Source of the DNA: Acidobacteria bacterium Ga0077553
GTDB lineage: Bacteria > Acidobacteriota > Terriglobia > Bryobacterales > Bryobacteraceae
Direction of reading: 5' to 3'
DNA length: 49,167 nucleotides
Assembly: GCA_001464575.1 (NCBI GenBank)
Contig: LNFE01000256.1
Span: 1 to 49,167 of the forward strand
The position numbers were made by a program, and so were the translations under genes. Position 1 is the first letter of the stretch, and each line of letters starts with the position of its first letter. This document shows, in pieces, positions 43,406 through 49,167 of this stretch. Below the pieces are notes generated by a model that ran no database searches, had not been told where the DNA came from, and saw only the letters and a list, made by a program, of their open reading frames with translations.

Positions 43406-44026
43406 TTGAGTAAAACTAAGGAGGTGCGAAACGCAGAGACCAAATCGGTCGAGGACTACAAGCTCATCCTCCGAGAGTTCGCTCGCGATCCGTTTTCGGT
43501 AGCGACCGTCTGTCCGAGCTCCCCGTTCCTCGCCCGTCATCTAGCTAGTTCGTTGGCACTGTCCGACGCCAAGGTGGTTGTCGAACTGGGCCCCGGCACG
43601 GGAGCCCTCACGGAAGCCGTACTGCCGCGTTTGCGGCCCGGCGTCCGCTTCCTGGCGGTCGAGCGGAACCCCGCTTTGTGCGCGGCCTGGCGGAAGCGCT
43701 ATCCGAAGTACGATGTCATCGAAGGCAGCGTGGCCGACTTGGCTGAAATTTGCAAGGACCAGGGGATCGACTCGGTGGATTGCGTGGTTAGTGGTTTGCC
43801 GTGGCCGTCCTTTGATGCCGAATTGCAGGAGGCCGGTTTATCCGGGGTGCATCGCGTCTTGAGCTCCGGGGGGCAGATGGCTTCGTTTGGTTATCACATC
43901 GGACTGCTCATGCCGGGGAGCCAGCGTTACTACAAGCTTCTGGCCAAGTATTTCAGTACTGTGGAGCGCCTCCGCTGGGAGTGGCGGAACCTGCCGCCGG
44001 CCTTCGTCACCCGCTGCACCAAGTAA
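43406..44026 (+). CDS. SAM-dependent methyltransferase (phospholipid N-methyltransferase-like)
   Basis: A 206-residue class I methyltransferase. It has FARDPFSVATVCPSSPFLAR, motif I VVELGPGTGALTEAVLPRL, FLAVERNPALCAAWRKRYP, VIEGSVADLAEIC, VVSGLPWPSF and LSSGGQMASFGYHIGL. The SVATVCPSS opening is typical of PmtA/rRNA-dimethylase-like enzymes that methylate phosphatidylethanolamine. The start is uncertain: TTG 43406 is the only early candidate besides GTG 43424, and a strong AAGGAGG (43418-43424) lies too close to that GTG. Confidence 0.85.
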   Translation: MSKTKEVRNAETKSVEDYKLILREFARDPFSVATVCPSSPFLARHLASSLALSDAKVVVELGPGTGALTEAVLPRLRPGVRFLAVERNPALCAAWRKRYPKYDVIEGSVADLAEICKDQGIDSVDCVVSGLPWPSFDAELQEAGLSGVHRVLSSGGQMASFGYHIGLLMPGSQRYYKLLAKYFSTVERLRWEWRNLPPAFVTRCTK

Positions 44027-44029
44027 CCC

Positions 44030-44058
44030 TTGCACTCCGTCGCGATACGTGCTAATTT
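44030..44058 (+). promoter_or_regulatory. sigma-70 promoter of the blaI-like operon
   Basis: TTGCAC (44030-44035), a 17-nt spacer and TAATTT (44053-44058). The -10 lies inside the first 18-bp operator copy. The predicted start (about 44065) is 2 nt before the GTG at 44067. Confidence 0.65.
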
Positions 44059-44084
44059 TCCAGCACGTGCTAGAAAACCAGCAG
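44049..44084. promoter_or_regulatory. two tandem 18-bp dyad operators for the BlaI-like repressor
   Basis: GTGCTAATTTTCCAGCAC (44049-44066) is followed without a gap by GTGCTAGAAAACCAGCAG (44067-44084). Each is a dyad GTGCT-N8-AGCAC/G. They overlap the -10 element and the first codons of the repressor gene, which fits autorepression. Confidence 0.7.
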
Positions 44085-44453
44085 GCTCTCAGCAGGCGGG
44101 AGCGCCAAATCATGGACATCGTCTTCCAGCGGGGCTCCGCCACCGCGGCTGACGTCCTCGCCGGCCTTCCCGATCCGCCTTCGTATTCTGCCGTCCGTGC
44201 GCTCCTGCGGACCCTTGTCGATAAGGGTCATCTAACCCATCGTCTCGATGGCCTGAAGTACGTCTACTACCCAACGGTGGCCCCGGCCGAAGCGAAGCAC
44301 TCTGCTTTGCAGCATCTGCTCCACACGTTCTTCCGCAACTCGCCCTCGCAGGTCGTTGCCGCCCTGCTCGACGTCTCCGCCGCCGAACTCACCCGCGATG
44401 ATCTGGATCGCATGGCCGCCTTAATCGAACAAGCCCGCAAAGAAGGACGCTGA
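44067..44453 (+). CDS. BlaI/MecI/CopY family transcriptional repressor
   Basis: A 128-residue protein, start GTG 44067 (VLENQQALSRRERQIMD); an in-frame GTG at 44049 lies in the promoter. The winged helix covers residues about 8-80 (IMDIVFQRGSATAADVLAGL, SYSAVRALLRTLVDKGHLTH, RLDGLKYVYYPTV). A short C-terminal dimerisation part follows (HTFFRNSPSQVVAALLDV, LTRDDLDRMAALIEQARKEG). It would repress its own operon by binding the tandem dyads, and be relieved when the downstream M56 peptidase is activated. It is followed 1 nt later by that peptidase gene. Confidence 0.93.
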   Translation: MLENQQALSRRERQIMDIVFQRGSATAADVLAGLPDPPSYSAVRALLRTLVDKGHLTHRLDGLKYVYYPTVAPAEAKHSALQHLLHTFFRNSPSQVVAALLDVSAAELTRDDLDRMAALIEQARKEGR

Positions 44454-44454
44454 T

Positions 44455-45969
44455 ATGGACCTCATTTCGGTCGCTCTGAAGAGCACGCTCCTGCTGGCCG
44501 TGGCCGCCTTGGTGGCGCAATGTCTCCGCCGCCAGTCCGCCGCCGCCCGCCACCTCGTTTGGCTGTTGGCCTTTACAGCCCTGCCCCTGCTGCCGTTGCT
44601 CACCCGGACGCTGCCCGCGCTCCCGATCGTCGCCCCGAGCGCAATGTTCAGCACGACAGTCACCGCGGGCGGCGCGAACAGCCCTGGCCTCCCGGCTACT
44701 CCCGCTGTACCGACCCTCGACCTTCCCACGATCTGGGCCCTTGGTTCCATTCTCATGCTGCTGCACTTGGCCGCCTCGCTGCTTCTGCTCCGGCGTCTCC
44801 GCCGGCAAGCCACCGGCCGCCACCCCATCTTGCGAACCGCGTCCCGCGGCGCGATGCCGCTCACCTTCGGCCATTTCCGGCCACTGATTCTGTTACCGGC
44901 TGATGCTGCCGCGTGGCCGCCCGCGCTTCGGCGGCAGGTGGTGCTTCATGAGATTGCCCACATCCGCCGCCACGATTTCGCCTGGCAGCTGTTCGCTCGC
45001 TGCATACTCGCCTTCTATTGGTGGCAGCCGCTCGCGTGGTTCGCCTGGCGCAGCCTCGCCGCGGAGCGCGAGATGGCCGCTGATGATTACGTGCTCACTC
45101 GAGGCGTCCGCCCGTCCGCATACGCACAGAACCTTCTTACGATTGCCACCTCTCTTGCTCCGGCGCCGTTCGCCGTCGCGATAGCGCGGCGCATTCCTCT
45201 CGAAGCCCGCCTCCAAGCCATCCTGTCTCCACGCACCGTCCGCACCGCTCCGGGCAAACTCGCCACTGGACTCGCCGCCCTCCTCTGCTGCCTCGCCGTC
45301 CTGCCCCTGGCCACTCTCCGCGCACAAGCCCCCCTCGCCAATCCGCCGGCGCTGACGCAGGGCTTTGACGCTCTGCAGCGGGGAAACTACGAGGAAGCCA
45401 TCCAGCGGTTCGCTACGCTTGAACCGGCCCGCGCCGCTCTCTGGCAAGCGATCACCCGCGAACGTCAAGGCCTCGCCGCCGCGGCCGCGGAGCGCTTTGA
45501 GCTTGCGGCATCGCTCTATGCCGGTAACGACGCCGCCCAGCTCGTCGCCCTTCAGCTCTACGCCCGCTTCCTCAGCACCCAACCTGGAGCCGAGGCCTCG
45601 CTCGCTGCCGTCCAGGCCCGGCAAGCGCCTCTGATCGCCCGCCTGCGCGCCTCGTCGCAGCCTCCCCCTCCTTCAGCGACCCTCCGCCGCGCCGGCGGGA
45701 CGGTCTCTATGCCCAAGCTGCTTTCCAAAGTGGAGCCGCTCTATTCCGAGGAGGCGCGCGCGGCCAAGCTGCAGGGCACCATCGCACTGTTCGTCGAGAT
45801 CAGCCCTGCTGGAGTACCGCAGAATATCCGCGTACTCCGGGGCCTTGGCTTGGGGCTGGACGAAGCAGCCCGGGATGCCGTCGCCACTTGGCGTTTCGAG
45901 CCTGCCCGCGAGAACGGCCTGCCCGTAACGGCCGGGGCCACGGTTGAGGTCCACTTCAGGCTTCTCTAA
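44455..45969 (+). CDS. M56 (BlaR1-like) membrane metallopeptidase fused to a TonB C-terminal domain
   Basis: A 504-residue protein. N-terminal membrane helices (SVALKSTLLLAVAALVAQCL, HLVWLLAFTALPLLPLL, TIWALGSILMLLHLAASLLL) precede the M56 peptidase block with VVLHEIAHIRRHDFAWQL (HExxH) and AEREMAADDYVL. A further helix lies at about residue 280. Residues about 300-400 look like TPR-type helical repeats (ALTQGFDALQRGNYEEAIQR). Residues about 410-504 form a TonB C-terminal domain (SKVEPLYSEEARAAKLQGTI, LFVEISPAGVPQNIRVLRGL, GLDEAARDAVATWRFEPA). The penicillin-binding sensor of BlaR1 is absent, so the periplasmic signal is not a beta-lactam site of the usual kind. Confidence 0.9.
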   Translation: MDLISVALKSTLLLAVAALVAQCLRRQSAAARHLVWLLAFTALPLLPLLTRTLPALPIVAPSAMFSTTVTAGGANSPGLPATPAVPTLDLPTIWALGSILMLLHLAASLLLLRRLRRQATGRHPILRTASRGAMPLTFGHFRPLILLPADAAAWPPALRRQVVLHEIAHIRRHDFAWQLFARCILAFYWWQPLAWFAWRSLAAEREMAADDYVLTRGVRPSAYAQNLLTIATSLAPAPFAVAIARRIPLEARLQAILSPRTVRTAPGKLATGLAALLCCLAVLPLATLRAQAPLANPPALTQGFDALQRGNYEEAIQRFATLEPARAALWQAITRERQGLAAAAAERFELAASLYAGNDAAQLVALQLYARFLSTQPGAEASLAAVQARQAPLIARLRASSQPPPPSATLRRAGGTVSMPKLLSKVEPLYSEEARAAKLQGTIALFVEISPAGVPQNIRVLRGLGLGLDEAARDAVATWRFEPARENGLPVTAGATVEVHFRLL

Positions 45970-45974
45970 GCGTG

Positions 45975-46538
45975 ATGCGACTGCTGCTTCCCCTCGTGCT
46001 ATTGCTGCCCACTTGCGCTCCGCGCCCGGCGTGGCGGGTGGCGCCGCCCTCGCGCGAGTATTTCGATCTCCAGCCGGGCCAGACTTTACGGGTCATTACT
46101 CCGCTGCTGCGGTCTGGCGGGCTGCAATTGGCGGCCCCGTCGCCCCCCGCGGAACCGGCGGAGGGTGGTCTCCAGCTGACCGTTGATTCGAAGGGCGATT
46201 TTGTTGGCTATGAAGAGTCGTTCTACTCGGTGGAGCCGGGGCTCCGCATCACTTGCCGCCGCGTCGAGTCCGTCATCGAAGGCGTTCGCACGCCGCAGGC
46301 GAGTCCGCAGGTCCGCCTCTTCCACCTTCCCCGTCGATCCCGCCATGTGCGCCTGCTCTATCTTCTGCGGTCGAGTCAGGCCGACCACAACATGGCCATC
46401 TTGGCGGCCCCGGATCTTGCCACCCTAGAGCGGTTCACGGCCGGCATCCGCGCCAAACCAGCGACGGCCTGTCAGGCTCCTCGATGCACCTGGGTGCCGG
46501 TGGGCATGGCGGTTCGTCCCGAAAATCCCCGTTACTAG
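45975..46538 (+). CDS. secreted or lipid-anchored protein, unknown function
   Basis: A 187-residue protein; GTG 45972 and ATG 45975 are adjacent candidate starts. A hydrophobic leader (MRLLLPLVLLLPTCAP) could be a signal peptide; the Cys at residue 14 sits in LPTC, a poor lipobox. The body contains YFDLQPGQTLRVITPLLRSG, GFVGYE-like GDFVGYEESFYSV, RLLYLLRSSQADHNMAILAA and ATCQAPRCTWVPVGMAV. No family is recognised. It follows the BlaR-like gene by 5 nt and is probably in its operon. Confidence 0.65.
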   Translation: MRLLLPLVLLLPTCAPRPAWRVAPPSREYFDLQPGQTLRVITPLLRSGGLQLAAPSPPAEPAEGGLQLTVDSKGDFVGYEESFYSVEPGLRITCRRVESVIEGVRTPQASPQVRLFHLPRRSRHVRLLYLLRSSQADHNMAILAAPDLATLERFTAGIRAKPATACQAPRCTWVPVGMAVRPENPRY

Positions 46539-46539
46539 G

Positions 46540-47199
46540 CTACTTGGCGATCGCCGCTTGCCGTGCCCGCGCGCGCTCAACCAACTCTGTGATGGGCTCT
46601 GCGACTGCGGCCAGATCGTCGAGGCACTCAGCGAAAGGACGCAACGCTGGCATTAGGTCCCCCGAGCGCAAGCCCTCAAGCAGTGTTCGGTGATCGATCA
46701 CTACGTTCCGAACGCTGCCCCAAGTCTCATTCGGACTTCGGTTACGCCAGCGATGGCGGCTCCAGGTCCTATCATTCAGCAATGGTTCAACGAGCGATTG
46801 CCATTGCTCCTTCGCCCAACCTAAATCAAGAGTAGCATGAGAAATCGGAGTCGCCCAGAGCAAGGCCTGAGGCGTTCTGCCTGGAGCCATGCCAAGAAGC
46901 GCCTTCAACTCGAAATCCTGCCCATCGGCAGGAAACCATAGCCCCGGATAGCGCTGATAGGCTGCAGTTCCCTTGATCGGGACTTCCCAGTTGGTGCGGT
47001 GAACGTCTCCTGTCCAGCCAGTAATGAACGTATCGGCGCCGAATGCGCTCTCCCAACCATCTCCCAGCTTGGCGCGGACCAACTCGTCCATCGCCACTCC
47101 AAGGGATTGGTGAACCTGTTTTTCCAATTGAGTATGGGCGTCGGTCATCCGGTAATACACATCCAACTTTTCAAAAAAGTAAAGCTCAAGATCGTTCAT
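46540..47199 (-). CDS. uncharacterised protein paired with a PD-(D/E)XK nuclease
   Basis: A 219-residue soluble protein (MNDLELYFFEKLDVYYRMTD, TNWEVPIKGTAAYQRYPGLW, WRNRSPNETWGSVRNVVIDH). No known domain is recognised. The C-terminus is helical (LVERARARQAAIAK). Its start overlaps the nuclease gene by 14 nt, so the two are co-expressed and probably act together. Its stop codon faces that of the convergent gene 1 nt away. It could be a specificity or immunity partner in a small defence module, which is a guess from context. Confidence 0.7.
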   Translation of the reverse strand: MNDLELYFFEKLDVYYRMTDAHTQLEKQVHQSLGVAMDELVRAKLGDGWESAFGADTFITGWTGDVHRTNWEVPIKGTAAYQRYPGLWFPADGQDFELKALLGMAPGRTPQALLWATPISHATLDLGWAKEQWQSLVEPLLNDRTWSRHRWRNRSPNETWGSVRNVVIDHRTLLEGLRSGDLMPALRPFAECLDDLAAVAEPITELVERARARQAAIAK

Positions 47200-47920
47200 C
47201 GCAGATGTTCCTCAGGTAATCTCCATATTGATCCGCCAATCGAGCGACGAACGGATTTGCCGCACCACTTGAGAATTGCCTCAAAGCGATTGCGACATCC
47301 TTCCAAACCATCCTGCGGAATCCGTGTCCAACCGACTCTCCGCTCGAACCACCGACCGTTAGCAACCTTCCCGCAAACCTACGTCTTCCTAGTCCGATCT
47401 CTGCCAACGCTGAGTATCGACCAATTTGGCTAAAACACTCGGCAGCCTGAATCTTGGCCTCAACCCAGATGCATCGTTGGTCCGTCTCGATCCGGAGATC
47501 GACCCGCGAGTCTTCTCCCACCCAAACTTCCGGCCTAACTCGCACCGCTTCCTCTTCTCCCGGCGCAAGCGGCGCCTCGCCCGCGGCGGCTAGAAAGCAA
47601 TTCAAAAAACGACTCCCCTGAAAGTGACTACCTTGCGGATCCAGCAACCAACTCAATACCCGGCAATTCCTCACCTCGTCCCGACCCAGATTGGCGACGT
47701 CCCAGATGTTCAAGCCGGGAGCTTCCGCAGCCCGCGACTCTCGATATTGCGCCCAACGCGCCTCGAATCCATCGAACAACTCGCGGCACTCCCCTATCCC
47801 TATGATGGGTTTGGCCGCCGTCCCGTGCCGTTCAAACCACTTCAGCAGTTCGATGATTCCCTGGTCCACTCCGCGGAAGATCGGCGGAATCAGCACTGAG
47901 CTGTATAGAGTAATTTTCAT
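47186..47920 (-). CDS. PD-(D/E)XK nuclease superfamily protein (PDDEXK_4-like)
   Basis: A 244-residue protein from ATG 47920; the frame is open further upstream but without plausible content. NCRVLSWLLDPQGSHFQGSR is the N-terminal helical block of this family. The nuclease core is RVDLRIETDQRCIWVEAKIQ, giving Asp and Glu-x-Lys, with SQIGRYSALAE (Gln-x3-Tyr) after it. The active site looks complete. Relatives occur in restriction and anti-phage settings and beside mobile DNA. It is the first gene of a two-gene unit and abuts the damaged 5' end of the ECF sigma gene. Confidence 0.82.
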   Translation of the reverse strand: MKITLYSSVLIPPIFRGVDQGIIELLKWFERHGTAAKPIIGIGECRELFDGFEARWAQYRESRAAEAPGLNIWDVANLGRDEVRNCRVLSWLLDPQGSHFQGSRFLNCFLAAAGEAPLAPGEEEAVRVRPEVWVGEDSRVDLRIETDQRCIWVEAKIQAAECFSQIGRYSALAEIGLGRRRFAGRLLTVGGSSGESVGHGFRRMVWKDVAIALRQFSSGAANPFVARLADQYGDYLRNICDERS

Positions 47921-47930
47921 GCAGGTATGA

Positions 47931-48464
47931 GAAACTAGGCGCCGGGAAGGCGACCTCGAAGCCCGCGAACAGCTCTTCCCCCTCATCTACAACGAACTCC
48001 GCCGCGTCGCCGGCGCCCTCCTCCGCCGAGAGGCCCCCGGCCATACCCTCGCCCCCACCGCCCTCGTTCACGAAGCCTACCTCCGCCTCGCCGACACCAG
48101 CCACCTCGACGCCCACTCCCGCGCGCACTTCCTCGGAATCGCCGCCCGCGCCATGCGCCACATCCTCGTCGATCATGCCCGCTCCCGCGATGCCGCCAAA
48201 CGAGGCGGCGGCCTCCAAAAGGTCACCCTCGAAGAACAACTCCTCTACTCCCCCGATCACGCTCCCCAAATCGTCGCCCTCCACGAGGCACTCGAAGAAC
48301 TCGCCCGCCTCGATCCCCGCAAAGCCCAAGTCATCGAACTGCGCTACTTCGGCGGTCTCGAAGGCGAAGAAATCGCTCAACTCCTCAACATCGGCCGCGC
48401 CACCGTCACCCGCGACCTCCGCACCGCCCAGGCCTGGCTGGCCCAAGCCCTCAGCCCGGAGTAA
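47931..48464 (+). CDS. ECF sigma factor (acidobacterial TIGR02999-like), 5' end damaged or start codon not visible
   Basis: The coding frame follows a TGA at 47928-47930 and reads ETRRREGDLEAREQLFPLIY, NELRRVAGALLRREAPGHTL, APTALVHEAYLRLAD and FLGIAARAMRHILVDHARSR (region 2). LDPRKAQVIELRYFGGLEGE with EIAQLLNIGRATVTRDLRTA (region 4) completes it. Both DNA-binding regions are there. But no ATG, GTG or TTG exists in frame before the internal ATG at 48153, which would remove region 2. The first 10-15 residues of relatives are missing just where the nuclease gene begins. The gene is therefore 5'-truncated, or starts at a non-standard codon. The kinase gene follows after 3 nt, a pairing typical of acidobacteria. 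Confidence 0.8.
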   Translation, partial: ETRRREGDLEAREQLFPLIYNELRRVAGALLRREAPGHTLAPTALVHEAYLRLADTSHLDAHSRAHFLGIAARAMRHILVDHARSRDAAKRGGGLQKVTLEEQLLYSPDHAPQIVALHEALEELARLDPRKAQVIELRYFGGLEGEEIAQLLNIGRATVTRDLRTAQAWLAQALSPE

Positions 48465-48467
48465 CCC

Positions 48468-49167
48468 GTGTCCCCGGAGCAGTTCCAACAGATCGACGCC
48501 CTCTTTCTGGCTGCAGCCGATCTGCCGTCCACTCAACGCGCCGCCTTCCTCGCCACCGTCGATCCCGCGCTACGCCCCGCCATCGAAGCCCTTCTCGCCC
48601 ACGATGCCAACGCCGGGGCTCAACTCGAAGCCGTCGTCCAACACGCCGTTGACCACCTCGATACCCCCTCCGATATCGGCCTCCGCGTGGGGCCCTATCT
48701 CCTCATCCGCGAACTCGGCCATGGCGGCATGGGCACCGTCTACCAAGCCGTCCGCTCCGATGGCGAGTATCTCCAAACGGTCGCTGTGAAGCTCGTCCGC
48801 CGCGGGATGGACTCCGCCGCCATCCTGCAAAGGTTCCGCACCGAACGCCAGATTCTTGCAGCGCTCACCCATCCCCATATCGCCGCCCTACTCGACGGCG
48901 GCACCGCCCCGGACGGCCGCCCGTACCTCGTGATGGAGTACATCGACGGGGATACGCTCCTGCGCCACGCGGCCTCCCACGGTCTCGACACCGCCGCCCG
49001 GCTGCGACTCTTCCTCCCGGTGTGCCGCGCGGTCCACTACGCCCATCGACAGCAGGTGCTCCATCGCGATCTGAAACCCGGCAACATCATGGTTACCGCC
49101 GAGGGTGTCCCGAAGCTCCTCGACTTCGGCATTGCGAAGCTGCTCCTGCGCGAATTGGTGCCGGGCG
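48468..49167 (+). CDS. Ser/Thr protein kinase (PknB-like), partial at right edge
   Basis: From GTG 48468 the frame is open to the window end (233 residues). An N-terminal helical section (FQQIDALFLAAADLPSTQRA) precedes the kinase domain from about residue 75: YLLIRELGHGGMGTVYQAV (P-loop), VAVKLVRRG (Lys), EYIDGDTLL, VLHRDLKPGNIM (catalytic loop) and LLDFGIAKLL (DFG). All catalytic residues seen so far are intact. The missing C-terminus usually holds WD40, TPR or membrane segments. Its position behind an ECF sigma gene suggests joint signalling. Confidence 0.92.
   Translation, partial: MSPEQFQQIDALFLAAADLPSTQRAAFLATVDPALRPAIEALLAHDANAGAQLEAVVQHAVDHLDTPSDIGLRVGPYLLIRELGHGGMGTVYQAVRSDGEYLQTVAVKLVRRGMDSAAILQRFRTERQILAALTHPHIAALLDGGTAPDGRPYLVMEYIDGDTLLRHAASHGLDTAARLRLFLPVCRAVHYAHRQQVLHRDLKPGNIMVTAEGVPKLLDFGIAKLLLRELVPG

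Overview
The window is high-GC chromosomal DNA that looks acidobacterial (Bryobacter/Solibacter-like). The clues are a quinoprotein dehydrogenase paired with a DUF1587/DUF1592-type cytochrome, a remnant of a carboxypeptidase-regulatory-like TonB-dependent receptor, an acidobacterial-type ECF sigma factor followed by a Ser/Thr kinase, and an M13 peptidase. The taxonomic call is an inference from gene content. No rRNA is present; one tRNA (initiator Met) is.

Layout. 1-3215 (minus): a PQQ/cytochrome c dehydrogenase and a partial multidomain cytochrome. 3358-4065: a GntR/FCD regulator. 4165-5586: decayed DNA holding remnants of a TonB-dependent receptor, a DUF1016-type nuclease and a DDE transposase C-terminus. 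5616-9045 (minus): rfbA-rfbC-rfbB and a metallophosphoesterase. 9351-29999 (plus): a Wzx/Wzy-type exopolysaccharide (EPS) cluster with STAS protein, phosphoglycosyltransferase, WecG-like fusion, polymerase, seven glycosyltransferases, two acyltransferase-like proteins, Wza, Wzc and Wzx. 29952-36267 (minus): response regulator, H-NOX sensor and a large hybrid histidine kinase. 36268-37551: a decayed transposase and tRNA-fMet. 37596-43322 (minus): M13 peptidase, a frameshifted oxidoreductase, a NIPSNAP protein, a winged-helix regulator with a membrane protein, and a radical SAM protein. 43406-46538 (plus): a methyltransferase and a BlaI/BlaR-like pair. 46540-47920 (minus): a PD-(D/E)XK nuclease with an unknown partner. 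47931-49167: an ECF sigma factor without a visible start codon and a partial Ser/Thr kinase.

The most interesting point is how the EPS cluster may be controlled. Three sites with sigma-54 (-24/-12) spacing, TGGC-N9-TGC, lie at 9323, 14021 and 20380. Each is placed so that its predicted transcription start falls only 2-3 nt before an ATG. The operon converging on the cluster from the right encodes a sigma-54 activator (GESGTGKE and GAFTGA motifs), an H-NOX haem sensor with its His and YxSxR motif, and a hybrid kinase that begins with an HNOBA-like domain. Together these suggest an NO- or redox-responsive, sigma-54-dependent EPS switch with nearly leaderless mRNAs. The activator's receiver domain appears to have lost the segment holding its conserved Lys.

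Several EPS proteins look like pseudoenzymes: a phosphoglycosyltransferase domain without its Asp-Glu dyad fused to a WecG-type transferase, a nucleotidyltransferase-like protein without its signature, a Wzc without the Walker A Lys, and a STAS domain without the usual Ser. Two genes (15290-17246 and 39643-40615) carry what look like small deletions with frameshifts; sequencing or assembly error cannot be excluded.
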